A DNA stretch of 64,000 nucleotides from Alterisphingorhabdus sp051668705 (GTDB lineage: Bacteria > Pseudomonadota > Alphaproteobacteria > Sphingomonadales > Sphingomonadaceae): assembly GCF_051668705.1 (NCBI RefSeq), contig NZ_CP196351.1, forward strand, positions 1,302,001 to 1,366,000, in the 5' to 3' direction. Each line of letters opens with the position of its first letter. Within the stretch, counting starts at the first letter, position 1. Positions 46,597 through 54,926 of the stretch are shown here, piece after piece. Under the pieces are notes generated by a model that worked only from the letters and a program-made list of their open reading frames with translations, did no database searches and was not told the DNA's origin. The translations under genes and the position numbers were made by a program.

Positions 46597-48078
46597 ATGG
46601 TAATAGGATCCCGTAATCTTTGGTGGGTTGCGGGAACCTTTCTGACGATTATATTCTCTGCTTTCTGTGCAGCTATATCTGTGCAATTTGCATGGAATAT
46701 ACCGCTCTTTGATCGGCCTATATTGACCTTTACAGGGCTTTTGGTCAGCGCCAATATCCTTTTTGTCACATGGTTTGTTCTTGCACGAAAACATCTTGAT
46801 ACTGCGCATAAATATATCCCTAACCGAGACGATTTTTGGAAAACTGCTCTATTCGTTTTTGCGATAGGTTTGATTGCGCGCGCGGCACTATTCGCATCTA
46901 GCCCCATTCTTGAAGATGATTTTTATCGTTACATGTGGGACGGGGCCGTTAGTGCAGAATCTCTCAACCCTTATGAGCACGCACCTGATAAATTTGCTGT
47001 TGCTCCGGATGTTGAGCAGTTGCTTAATCAGCTCAAAGTTGATGCTGATCCGTTGCCAACAGGGTATGAAGATTTGGCAAAGCGCGGTGAGGAGGCTTTG
47101 CTGCGTACCAACAATCCCAACATCACAACCATCTATCCGCCTTTGGCGCAGGCAGGCTTTGCTCTTGCTTATATGATCGCACCTTTTGATATTGTTGGTT
47201 TACGAATTGTCAGTTTGATCGCTGAAATCCTTGCTTTTATCTTCATGGCTTTTGCTTTGCGCACTGCAGGACAAAAAAGCTTCGGATTGGCACTATATTG
47301 GTGGCACCCAATGGTGCTTAAAGAGTTTGCCAATACCATGCACATGGATGTTCTGCTGATGCCTTTTATCGCATTGGCATTGTTGATGATCATATCGCGC
47401 CGCGAATTTTTTGCGCAATTGGCTCTAGGTTTGGCAGCAGCTATTAAGATATGGCCGCTCATGCTCATGCCCTTTATCGCGAAACGCGATATACGCTCTA
47501 TCGCTTATGTTGCTACTGGCGTTGCTATATTGCTTTTTCTGATGCTACCACAATTGCTAGCCTTGGGTGAGGGCGCTGGATTGACTCGTTTTGGGCAAGA
47601 TTGGCAACGCAATAGCTTTGCCTTCACGCTAGTAGATGGTGGGTTATCCTACATTACTCCGCTTAGCGGAACATTGGTTCGCTTGCTTATAGCAGGGCTT
47701 TTCCTTTTCTTTATTGTGCGTGTCTGGTGGTATGAAAAATTACAGGTTGATGGAGCCAAAAGCCTAACAACGTTTCACCATATGCGCGCCAATAAGATAA
47801 TAGATGCCAGCATATTGACGATCACTTTATTATGGCTTGTTCTGCCGACGGGATATCCTTGGTATACATTGTGGTTGCTGCCGTTCGCAGTGTTGCGTCC
47901 GAACTTTGCTGCCATTTTGCTCACGGCCACCTGTGGCTTTTACTATATGGATTTTTATGCTCAATCATTGCCAGAAACGTCCTTTCTGCAATGGTTGCCC
48001 GCAGCGGTGTGTGCAATACCTGTCTGGATAGCCCTTGCTTTCCAGATGCTTAGAGGAAAGAATGGTGTTAATGTCTAA
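46597..48078 (+). CDS. Multi-span GT-C type glycosyltransferase
   Basis: A 493-residue integral membrane protein with about 11 hydrophobic segments. The acidic motif LEDDFYRYMWDG (near 105-116) in a periplasmic loop marks the GT-C fold (mannosyl- or DUF2029-like enzymes), which use polyprenyl-phosphate sugars. No signal for a specific donor is seen. It overlaps the next gene, a GT2 transferase, by 17 bp. Together they resemble systems in which a GT2 enzyme makes the lipid-linked donor that a GT-C enzyme consumes. Confidence 0.82.
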   Translation: MVIGSRNLWWVAGTFLTIIFSAFCAAISVQFAWNIPLFDRPILTFTGLLVSANILFVTWFVLARKHLDTAHKYIPNRDDFWKTALFVFAIGLIARAALFASSPILEDDFYRYMWDGAVSAESLNPYEHAPDKFAVAPDVEQLLNQLKVDADPLPTGYEDLAKRGEEALLRTNNPNITTIYPPLAQAGFALAYMIAPFDIVGLRIVSLIAEILAFIFMAFALRTAGQKSFGLALYWWHPMVLKEFANTMHMDVLLMPFIALALLMIISRREFFAQLALGLAAAIKIWPLMLMPFIAKRDIRSIAYVATGVAILLFLMLPQLLALGEGAGLTRFGQDWQRNSFAFTLVDGGLSYITPLSGTLVRLLIAGLFLFFIVRVWWYEKLQVDGAKSLTTFHHMRANKIIDASILTITLLWLVLPTGYPWYTLWLLPFAVLRPNFAAILLTATCGFYYMDFYAQSLPETSFLQWLPAAVCAIPVWIALAFQMLRGKNGVNV

Positions 48079-48877
48079 ACCATCTACGCCTCTCAAACAA
48101 AATGCCATCATTACGGTTATTATACCTGCTAGAAATGAGCAGCATGCCTTGGTGAAGATGTTGCCTGAAATTCCGCAATGGTGTGATCATGTTGTTATAG
48201 CCGATAATGGTTCAACCGATGACACTGTAAATATTGCGCAAGCAAATGGCGCGATTGTGACTTCCGCACCTGTTGCAGGATATGGTAGAGCCTGTCTTGC
48301 CGGCATCGCGGTAGCAAAAGAATTAGGCAGTGATATTATCGTTTTTCTCGATGGTGATCGCAGCGATTATCCTGACCAGATGCAGCGACTGGTGGAGCCT
48401 ATCCTGTCCGGTCAGAATGACATGGTCATCGGCTCACGTATGCGAGGAAATCGTGCACCAGGCGCACTTACACCACAGCAATATTTCGGCAACAGCTTGG
48501 CATGCTCTCTGATCAAATTATTTTGGGGCTTTCGCTATACCGATCTTGGGCCATTTCGCGCCATATTGGTCGATGCGCTCGACATACTTGAAATGCGATC
48601 ACCAACCTTTGGCTGGACAGTGGAAATGCAGATCAAAGCTCTGCAACACGGTTTGTCAGTCAGTGAAGCTCCTGTAGATTATCGCAAAAGAATTGGTATC
48701 TCTAAGATTTCAGGAACTGTAAGCGGTGTAATCTTGGCCGGTTATTATATATTGAGCACAATTTTTTCGGCAGCGCTGCAAGATGTCTCTTTAGCAAAGC
48801 GACCATTATTCTCACGGCCTGCAGCATTGCCTGGCCGCGATGAGAAACTGGCGGCTATTCACCAAAACTCCGCGTAA
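48062..48877 (+). CDS. GT2 glycosyltransferase, polyprenyl-phosphate sugar synthase-like
   Basis: A 271-residue GT-A enzyme from ATG 48062, which has GAGG five bases upstream (ATG 48071 is the alternative). Nucleotide-sugar binding motifs: ADNGSTDDT (47-55), DGDRSD near 97-102 and a GSRMRG stretch. The C-terminal half has an amphipathic or membrane helix (GVILAGYYILSTIF). It resembles dolichyl/undecaprenyl-phosphate mannose or glucose synthases. Start overlaps the GT-C gene by 17 bp, so translation is likely coupled. Confidence 0.87.
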   Translation: MVLMSKPSTPLKQNAIITVIIPARNEQHALVKMLPEIPQWCDHVVIADNGSTDDTVNIAQANGAIVTSAPVAGYGRACLAGIAVAKELGSDIIVFLDGDRSDYPDQMQRLVEPILSGQNDMVIGSRMRGNRAPGALTPQQYFGNSLACSLIKLFWGFRYTDLGPFRAILVDALDILEMRSPTFGWTVEMQIKALQHGLSVSEAPVDYRKRIGISKISGTVSGVILAGYYILSTIFSAALQDVSLAKRPLFSRPAALPGRDEKLAAIHQNSA

Positions 48878-48902
48878 TATCGCGCACTGTGCATATAAAA
48901 AA

Positions 48903-48929
48903 GCCGGTCATGCTTTCTGCATAACCGGC
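48903..48929. terminator. Bidirectional terminator between convergent genes
   Basis: GCCGGT (48903-48908) pairs with ACCGGC (48924-48929); an inner TGC/GCA pair shortens the loop. Six A precede it and TTTA follows, so the minus strand gets a full T-run. It ends both the GT2 message and the minus-strand DUF547 message. Confidence 0.85.
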
Positions 48930-48955
48930 CTTTATAGTTATTTGATGCCCTTAGA

Positions 48956-49849
48956 TTATTTGGCGAGGTTCAAATTCCAGTTATAATCATAGCTGTCAAT
49001 TTTGGTGCGACCTTTCAATTTGGCTTTGGTCGCTGCATTGGCATAGCGGCGAGCATGACGCAGAACAGCACCTTGGCTGCCCCAATCGGACTGATACCAA
49101 GAGAAAATTGACGAGGCTTGCAGCTCGCCACCTTTTACAACAAAGGCGCGGTCATGATTGATAAAGCTACGTGCGGCGGCTTCCAATTTTGCGTTGAGGT
49201 TCGCTGCGGTATAGGGCCTGCTGGAGAGGTTAGGGCAGCCAATAGATGCACAGTTTACGGCATAGTGAATGCGAACATCTTTCCATATTGGGCGCAGAAT
49301 CCGGTGCTCAATATCGTTCAAGGAAAGTGAAACGCCGCGCACTTTCAAAACCTTATCATCCCATGGGCCAAGGGTTAGGAAGCTACGCACATTGCGGATT
49401 GAGGAAACGGGATAGGCTTCGATAACCAGATCAACAGTCTTGGCGTTGTACAGGTTAATCCAATACGCCATTTGCTGATTTTTGGTAAGACGGTCGACAT
49501 TAACCGCTTCCAGTTGCTTGATATATTTGCGCAAATTCGCCTTATCAGCAGCAGATACCTTGCCATATTTCACCAGATTGATACCGGTGCGGCCGCGAAC
49601 GACATTGCGTGCAAGAAAGCTCGAATAGAGGCTGTTATCAACTTTGATCGTTGGTGTTTTTGCGCTTTTTGTCCAGCGTGCCCAGAGGTTCTGCTTTGGG
49701 GGCCCCAATTGAGCAGATGCCGGCTGAGCGGCCATCACAAATGCTGAAAATATTATGGTCAATGCCAATATGGTCTTTGCCAATAGGCGGGGTAACCTAG
49801 TGGGTGCGCTATTTGGCGAGGACAGGATGGTGGCGGGGGCAGTCATCAT
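48956..49849 (-). CDS. DUF547 family protein, canonical form
   Basis: A 297-residue protein with an N-terminal hydrophobic segment (about 23-45) ending AQPASAQ, so probably exported or tail-anchored. The DUF547 domain (about 60-290) has QQMAYWINLYNA and the conserved motif NCASIGCP (Cys200, Cys205). AGGAA precedes the ATG (49849; 49846 possible). The family has no established function. A second, Cys-less copy lies at 45.6-46.6 kb on the other strand, with the two glycosyltransferases between them. Confidence 0.85.
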   Translation of the reverse strand: MMTAPATILSSPNSAPTRLPRLLAKTILALTIIFSAFVMAAQPASAQLGPPKQNLWARWTKSAKTPTIKVDNSLYSSFLARNVVRGRTGINLVKYGKVSAADKANLRKYIKQLEAVNVDRLTKNQQMAYWINLYNAKTVDLVIEAYPVSSIRNVRSFLTLGPWDDKVLKVRGVSLSLNDIEHRILRPIWKDVRIHYAVNCASIGCPNLSSRPYTAANLNAKLEAAARSFINHDRAFVVKGGELQASSIFSWYQSDWGSQGAVLRHARRYANAATKAKLKGRTKIDSYDYNWNLNLAK

Positions 49850-49960
49850 ATCGGGTTCCTTTCAAGACGTTACCCAATGTTCGTCGACTGCACGGAAATA
49901 GTTACGCTTGCGAACAATTCACAGCGTATTGATGGATTACCGCCAGATAATCATGATAAA

Positions 49961-50641
49961 TTAGCGGACGCGCGGGCCACCAAATGGTAGCGGTGGTGGT
50001 GGACGACGTGTTCCGCGAGGCAATTGTGCTTGATAAGCACGGCCACAATGTTCGACGCAATATGGGAATCCAGGGTTTACCTTTGATCCGCAAAAATGAA
50101 AATCAGGTTCGCCCGGGTGACCCATTGGCCAGCGACATACCTTGTCACTCAGATCGAGCAGACTGGTTTTGTCAGCGATTTCCGGGCTTGGCTTTGCGGG
50201 AACAAGGCGGCGCGGCGGAGCAGGCGGAATGGGTGCCTGTTGATCACCGGGGCCTTGGCGCAAAAACCCGCCAGGGCCCACGGATACGATTTTGGGCATT
50301 GGGGATGGCTGCCACTGCGCATTATTATTGGTGACAGGTGCCGCCGGTTTTGCAGCAGGGCTGGCCTGTGGAGCCGCCTGTGTAGGAGACTTCTTGGTTG
50401 GCGTGGGTGCAGCTGCCTTTGTCTTAGGTTTTGCTACCTTTTCCTTCGCCTTGCGAGCGGTTTTGGCTTTCTTATCGCCAGACTTAACAGGCGATGGTCG
50501 TGACTTCAGGCCCAGTCTATGGGCTTTGCCAATAACGGCATTGCGACTGACGCCGCCCAGTTCTTCTGCAATCTGGCTGGCTGTATTGCCTTTTTCCCAG
50601 AGCTTTTTCAGCTGGTCAATTCTTTCGTCAGTCCATGCCAT
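49961..50641 (-). CDS. gcrA: GcrA cell-cycle transcription regulator
   Basis: A 226-residue protein with the GcrA start MAWTDERIDQLKKLWEKG and a helix-turn-helix (about 18-42, QIAEELGGVSRNAVIGKAH). A Lys/Pro/Ala-rich linker follows. The C-terminal region has several cysteines (CRWPMGHPGEPDFHFCG, then YCVEHC). In Caulobacter, GcrA binds sigma70 and reads methylated GANTC sites made by CcrM. The in-frame TTG three codons upstream is less likely: AGGAAG sits ten bases before ATG 50641. Confidence 0.95.
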   Translation of the reverse strand: MAWTDERIDQLKKLWEKGNTASQIAEELGGVSRNAVIGKAHRLGLKSRPSPVKSGDKKAKTARKAKEKVAKPKTKAAAPTPTKKSPTQAAPQASPAAKPAAPVTNNNAQWQPSPMPKIVSVGPGGFLRQGPGDQQAPIPPAPPRRLVPAKPSPEIADKTSLLDLSDKVCRWPMGHPGEPDFHFCGSKVNPGFPYCVEHCGRAYQAQLPRGTRRPPPPLPFGGPRVR

Positions 50642-50730
50642 CTTTATCAAACTTCCTAATGCTCAATGTTTCACCCGATCAGGGGCATAACCTCTTGCGC
50701 TGTCGCATAAGCTCCGATACTCGCAACATC

Positions 50731-51573
50731 ATGGTACAGCAACCCGAAATGCACGATTTACCCGAGCCTGGTTTCTCTGAACCCGGCGTATCACGCATCG
50801 CCCGGATAAACTGGACGGGCCTTCATGCTCTTTATATGAAAGAGGTGAGGCGGTTCTTCAAGGTCAAGTTGCAAACACTTTGGGCTCCAGCGGTCACAAC
50901 CCTGCTTTTTCTAGTAATTTTTAGCGTTGCTTTGGGACGGGGCGGGCGCACGGTTCTGGACGTGCCATTTTCAACATTTGTAGCGCCGGGTTTGATTGTT
51001 ATGGCGATGCTACAAAATAGCTTTGCCAATGCCAGCTTTTCCCTTCTCGCCGGAAAATTACAGGGGACAATTATCGATTATCTCATGCCGCCTCTTTCAG
51101 TGGGTGAGGTGCTTGCAGCTCTGGTCGGCGGCGCACTAACCCGTGCAGTATTGGTGGGTATGACGATATGGCTTGCAATGTTCCTTTGGCCAGATGTCAG
51201 TGTGAATATAAGCCACCCGCTATATGTAATATTTTTCGGCCTGATGGGCGCTATAATGCTTGCCTTTATGGGTGTTCTTACATCTATTTGGGCGGAAAAA
51301 TTTGACCAGAGTGCCATGATCACAAATTTCGTCGTCGCACCTCTTTCTTTGCTGTCTGGCACGTTTTACGTGATCGACAATTTGGCTCCTGCATTCCAAA
51401 TCATCAGCCAAATTAACCCGTTTTTCTATATAATATCTGGCTTCCGCTATGGTTTTATAGGTTCAACTGATGGGTCATTGGCTATTGGTGCAATCGTGCT
51501 GCTATTCACCAATATTATATTGGCAACAATCAGCTATATGTTGTTGAAAAAAGGTTGGAAAATCAAATCATAG
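50731..51573 (+). CDS. ABC-2 type transporter permease (YadH-like)
   Basis: A 280-residue membrane protein with six hydrophobic segments and the ABC-2 C-terminal pattern GTFYVIDNLAPAFQ and then NPFFYIISGFRYGF. Such proteins export lipids, polysaccharides or drugs with a separate ATPase. No ATP-binding subunit is adjacent. The frame is open upstream of 50731 but overlaps the gcrA start. ATG 50749 is another possible start. It is convergent with hspQ (7 bp). Confidence 0.87.
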   Translation: MVQQPEMHDLPEPGFSEPGVSRIARINWTGLHALYMKEVRRFFKVKLQTLWAPAVTTLLFLVIFSVALGRGGRTVLDVPFSTFVAPGLIVMAMLQNSFANASFSLLAGKLQGTIIDYLMPPLSVGEVLAALVGGALTRAVLVGMTIWLAMFLWPDVSVNISHPLYVIFFGLMGAIMLAFMGVLTSIWAEKFDQSAMITNFVVAPLSLLSGTFYVIDNLAPAFQIISQINPFFYIISGFRYGFIGSTDGSLAIGAIVLLFTNIILATISYMLLKKGWKIKS

Positions 51574-51580
51574 CGTGCAG

Positions 51581-51967
51581 TTAATGGCGACTGCGCAATT
51601 GATATCCGCCGTTACTATCTTTGTGAAATAGCTGCTCTATAGACGGATGACTGACCGGTATCTCGCTATCATCGGGCACAAGATTCTGCTGGCTGACATA
51701 GGCGACATAGCTATTCTCGCTATTCTCTGCGAGGAGATGATAAAAAGGCTGGTCCTTTGGGGGGCGAATGTCGATAGGAATGGCCTCATACCATGCCTCG
51801 CTATTGGCGAAGATTGGATCAATATCATAAATGACACCGCGAAAATCGAACAAACGATGACGCACAATATCACCCACCGCAAATTTCGCGCTGCGCACAA
51901 TTGGCATAGTATCGATTAATTCGCGTTCGCCGGCCAAATTGGAAAGTTGGGGGTTTTTGCCATCCAT
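51581..51967 (-). CDS. hspQ: Heat shock protein HspQ
   Basis: A 128-residue protein with the HspQ/YccV domain (KFAVGDIVRHRLFDFRGVIYDIDP, then QPFYHLL and YVAYVSQQNL). In enterics it binds hemimethylated DNA and stimulates Lon. From ATG 51967 it is about 20 residues longer than the usual 105-110; ATG 51907 would give the typical start. Ribosome sites are weak for both, so the N-terminal extension is uncertain. Confidence 0.9.
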   Translation of the reverse strand: MDGKNPQLSNLAGERELIDTMPIVRSAKFAVGDIVRHRLFDFRGVIYDIDPIFANSEAWYEAIPIDIRPPKDQPFYHLLAENSENSYVAYVSQQNLVPDDSEIPVSHPSIEQLFHKDSNGGYQLRSRH

Positions 51968-52123
51968 ATCTCTAATTTAGCGATGCCCGAAGGATCTGCA
52001 AGGCGTGTACGGCAAAACTGTCGGTGATTGGCGGTTATTGGCCTTGGCAATTGTGGATGAATGGTTTAGTGGCGCACGTCTTCGGCTGTTTGATGGACCA
52101 AAATATATCGCAGTCAAGACGAA

Positions 52124-52213
52124 GGAGAGGTGCCGGAGTGGTCGAACGGGGCGGTCTCGAAAACCGTTGTGGGCTCGCGCCTACCCAGGGTTCGAATCCC
52201 TGTCTCTCCGCCA
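52124..52213 (+). tRNA. tRNA-Ser(CGA)
   Basis: The 90 bases fold as a serine tRNA. The acceptor stem GGAGAGG pairs with TCTCTCC; the anticodon loop CTCGAAA has CGA at its centre (stem GCGGT/ACCGT, one G-T pair). A long variable arm and a T-arm with GGTTCGAATCC follow. The CCA end is encoded, and a T-run comes right after it. Confidence 0.95.
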
Positions 52214-52284
52214 TTTTTTCCGTCTACCGTTTAGCTGCTTGAGACCGGCTCCGAGTTCGAGCTCTGTCCCGAACTCTCCGCCAT
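52204..52284 (+). repeat. Decayed copy of the tRNA-Ser 3' end
   Basis: The last 11 bases CTCTCCGCCAT (52204-52214) recur at 52274-52284. The bases before the second copy (a GTTCGAGCTCTGTC run, 52254-52267) also resemble the T-arm of the tRNA, with about 5 extra bases inserted. It looks like a decayed 3' tRNA fragment, such as the remnant of an integrase attachment site or an unequal duplication. No integrase gene remains nearby. Confidence 0.55.
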
Positions 52285-52405
52285 AATGGTTTGTATTTGG
52301 GCGAATTTAAGTTTGAAGTCTTTTTCGTGATCTTTACAATGGGTAATAAATACACTCTTCAAATAGTAGGCAAACATTGTCTAAAAATACCATCAGGGCT
52401 TTTTA

Positions 52406-52612
52406 ATGAGCAACAGCGACAAGATATTAGCAGAGGCTAAAGAGAGGTATAAGTCCGATGGTGATGTGAGAAATCTATTATTGTTTCTTCATAAAAACGG
52501 CTTTTCTCAAGGCTTGAGTACAGTTTTCCTGATATCTTTAGGGCTTGGTGAAACCAATCATTGTCGTGATATTGTTTTGGCATCTGGTTTTTGGAACGGT
52601 CAAAGTCAGTAA
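52406..52612 (+). CDS. Small orphan protein of unknown function
   Basis: A 68-residue ORF with an ATG six to eight bases after AGGGC. It has no signal peptide, one possible amphipathic helix at the N-terminus and a hydrophobic patch (STVFLISLGLG). It is the only frame of size in the AT-rich gap between the tRNA and the cupin operon. I recognise no family. It may be a real small gene brought in with the tRNA-linked insertion, or chance. Confidence 0.4.
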   Translation: MSNSDKILAEAKERYKSDGDVRNLLLFLHKNGFSQGLSTVFLISLGLGETNHCRDIVLASGFWNGQSQ

Positions 52613-52778
52613 TTCGCCTTATTCGTTCGCGTGTTTGCAACTTTTTTGCCTTAACTCTAGGTAGCATCTACTAGGAATTGTTGCGGCCTACCCATCTTTC
52701 GTTTCTGCAGATTTGCGCGGTTTGTAGCCCCTTTATCCTGTAAAGAGCAGCATTTTTTCCTTATTTTGTAAATTTCTC

Positions 52779-52806
52779 TTGATATCTAGCAACTAAGAGT
52801 TATCTA
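52779..52806 (+). promoter_or_regulatory. Probable promoter of the cupin/glyoxalase operon
   Basis: TTGATA (52779-52784) and TATCTA (52801-52806) with a 16-bp spacer make a sigma70-like promoter 42 bp before ATG 52848. Transcription would start near 52813, inside the palindrome that follows. Predicted by eye only. Confidence 0.45.
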
Positions 52807-52824
52807 TCTACCACTAGGTAGATA
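52805..52824 (+). promoter_or_regulatory. Perfect 20-bp palindrome, probable repressor operator
   Basis: TATCTACC (52805-52812) and GGTAGATA (52817-52824) are perfect inverted arms around ACTA. It overlaps the predicted -10 and start of transcription, which is the place for a dimeric repressor (TetR, MarR or HxlR type). No such regulator gene is next to it. Confidence 0.6.
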
Positions 52825-52847
52825 ATTGAGTCGTTATGGAGACTATA

Positions 52848-53507
52848 ATGCACTTACATGCGGATTTTTCGAAGCGGGTGGTCGTGGATAGCACGGCACT
52901 TCCTTGGGAGGATTCTCCTATGAAAGGAGTGCAAAGACGCAAGCTGGACCGGATAGGCGACGAGGTGGCGCGGGCTACATCGCTTGTGAAATATGATCCA
53001 CGATCTTATTTTAGCCCCCACACACATGATGGCGGTGAGGAAATATTTGTTGTCGATGGTGTGTTTTCCGATGAGCATGGAGACTATCCCGCCGGTACAT
53101 ATATTCGCAACCCAATAGGCACGCGCCATAAGCCGCATAGCGAAAATGGCTGTATTATATTCGTGAAACTGCATCAGTTCGATAAAGATGATGCAAAGCA
53201 ATTCACCGTTGATACTCTAACGGATGATTTCCAGGATACCGACATTGCGGGCATGACCGTTCTGCCATTGCATAGCTTTGGCACAGAAAACTGCTGCCTT
53301 GTGCGATTAGCAGCCGATACCAAGGGCGAGATTGGCGAAGACATTGGCGGCAAAGAAATTCTGGTACTTGAGGGCACTGTCTCCGACAAAAATGGACATT
53401 ATACAAAAGGGACATGGCTTCGTATCCCGCATGGAACAGTGCATCAATTTTTCTCTAGTGATGGGTGTCTATTTTATCAAAAAACCGGTCACTTACCGCA
53501 AAAGTAA
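52848..53507 (+). CDS. Two-domain ChrR-like cupin protein
   Basis: A 219-residue protein made of two cupin repeats: residues about 1-115 (PHTHDGGEE, a metal site) and 120-219 (weak second copy). It resembles the ChrR-type cupins that act as anti-sigma metal-binding domains or stress proteins, but has no N-terminal anti-sigma helix. ATG 52848 is chosen because GGAG lies six bases upstream; ATG 52836 is possible. A VOC/glyoxalase gene follows after 41 bp in the same operon. Confidence 0.8.
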   Translation: MHLHADFSKRVVVDSTALPWEDSPMKGVQRRKLDRIGDEVARATSLVKYDPRSYFSPHTHDGGEEIFVVDGVFSDEHGDYPAGTYIRNPIGTRHKPHSENGCIIFVKLHQFDKDDAKQFTVDTLTDDFQDTDIAGMTVLPLHSFGTENCCLVRLAADTKGEIGEDIGGKEILVLEGTVSDKNGHYTKGTWLRIPHGTVHQFFSSDGCLFYQKTGHLPQK

Positions 53508-53548
53508 AGGTTTTCTCTCCCTATCCATAACCCCTGAAAGGACATAAT

Positions 53549-53911
53549 ATGATTGGATACACAACATTAGGCGTTACAAATCTGGACGCCGCGAAGACAT
53601 TTTATACTAAGCTGCTGGATGCAGAAGTTCTGCTTGACGTTGGCCGTCTTGCTATGATCGGTAAAGATATGGCTGAACCCAAAATCGCGGTATGTGAGCC
53701 ATTTGATGGCAATGCGCCGTCGGTCGGCAATGGTTCAATGACAGCTATTCCCGGTGGATCGCGCGAAGGGGCGGATAAGCTATATCATAAAGCTATTGAG
53801 CTTGGCGCGACATGCGATGGCGCACCTGGATCACGCATTGAAGGGGCTTTCTACGGCGCATATGTGCGTGATCCTGATGGCAATAAGCTATGCTTTTTCG
53901 ACTTTAGCTAA
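53549..53911 (+). CDS. Glyoxalase/VOC superfamily protein
   Basis: A 120-residue one-domain vicinal-oxygen-chelate protein (start MIGYTTLGVTNLDAAKTFY, end YVRDPDGNKLCFFD). It fits the small glyoxalase or bleomycin-resistance-like group. A good AAAGGA precedes the ATG. It is co-transcribed with the cupin; the pair may detoxify an electrophile or quinone, but the substrate is unknown. Confidence 0.85.
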   Translation: MIGYTTLGVTNLDAAKTFYTKLLDAEVLLDVGRLAMIGKDMAEPKIAVCEPFDGNAPSVGNGSMTAIPGGSREGADKLYHKAIELGATCDGAPGSRIEGAFYGAYVRDPDGNKLCFFDFS

Positions 53912-53933
53912 AAGTCGATAGTCTAAGAAGATA

Positions 53934-53964
53934 GGGGGCATGGAACTTTAGTGTCCATGTCCCC
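53934..53964 (+). terminator. Hairpin after the glyoxalase gene
   Basis: GGGGGCATGGA (53934-53944) pairs with TCCATGTCCCC (53954-53964), 11 bp including a G-T pair and a 9-base loop. Only a short T-rich tail follows, so it may be a terminator or a stability element. It ends the cupin operon before the next gene. Confidence 0.6.
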
Positions 53965-54125
53965 TTATCAATGCTTCAAAGGTTATTTGTTCATGCTCTG
54001 GCATGGCGGGCATAAATATTGGCTAATTTTGTATCACATTGTTACGATACATTAATATGTGTTTTCATCCTTAGTGCATCCTGTGTCCAGATAAGCCAAA
54101 CCTTAGACGGAAAAGGCGCGGGCTA

Positions 54126-54926
54126 GTGAGTGATCACAAAGATATTACGGAGCGTCATGTGCCAGAGTTAAAACCCAGCCTTCAGCATATATCACAGAAA
54201 TTGATGGCTGCGCGGCACGCTGCTACTGGCTTACCCGGCTTTCCTGGCAAACTACCAGAAACTCTCACTGATGCATATACGGTTCAGCACATATCTAGGG
54301 AAATATGGCCTGATAGAGTCGCTGGATGGAAGGTCGCCGGGATGCCTACTCATTTTGTTGAAAGTCTTGGGGTAACCAGACTCGCAGGCCCTATCTTTAG
54401 CAATTCAATTGTAAGGGCTCGCCAAGACAGTGTTGCCGAAATACCGATATTTGATGGCGGTTCTTGTGCTATCGAACCGGAGTTTATCATTGAACTAGGC
54501 AATAGCCGCGCTGATGATCGTATGTATATTGGTGCAGAAATCGCAGGAAGTCCAATCCCAGCGATTAACAATCTTGGTCCCATCGCAGTGATCTGTGATT
54601 TTGGGAATAATAACGGCATGTTATTGGGACCAGAAATCGAAGATTGGCAATCTAAGACACCTGACACTTTGGTGGTTGAAGCACATATTGATGGTGAAAT
54701 GATTGCTACAAGAGCTTTGGAGGATTTAAGGAAAGGCCCTTTAGAAGCTGTGGATTTCTTATTAGACCATGCGAAGAAACACGGTATCAGTATGCCCGCG
54801 GGGACTTTCGTATCGTCCGGGGCTATAACAGGTGTACATGAGGCAAATATAGGTACTCAAGCACATCTTAATTTCGGGTGCTATGGCAGTCTTGATATGG
54901 TTCTCGTAAGAACGACGGTTATTTAA
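54126..54926 (+). CDS. 2-keto-4-pentenoate hydratase-like (FAH superfamily) enzyme
   Basis: A 266-residue protein with the hydratase/FAH-type fold. Acidic metal-site residues (IEPEFIIEL, near 116-125) and GWKVAGMP match the MhpD/2-oxopent-4-enoate hydratase family, usually in aromatic catabolism. No aromatic pathway genes are nearby, so its substrate is unknown. The start is GTG 54126. Its stop overlaps the convergent DUF6702 gene by 4 bp. Confidence 0.75.
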   Translation: MSDHKDITERHVPELKPSLQHISQKLMAARHAATGLPGFPGKLPETLTDAYTVQHISREIWPDRVAGWKVAGMPTHFVESLGVTRLAGPIFSNSIVRARQDSVAEIPIFDGGSCAIEPEFIIELGNSRADDRMYIGAEIAGSPIPAINNLGPIAVICDFGNNNGMLLGPEIEDWQSKTPDTLVVEAHIDGEMIATRALEDLRKGPLEAVDFLLDHAKKHGISMPAGTFVSSGAITGVHEANIGTQAHLNFGCYGSLDMVLVRTTVI

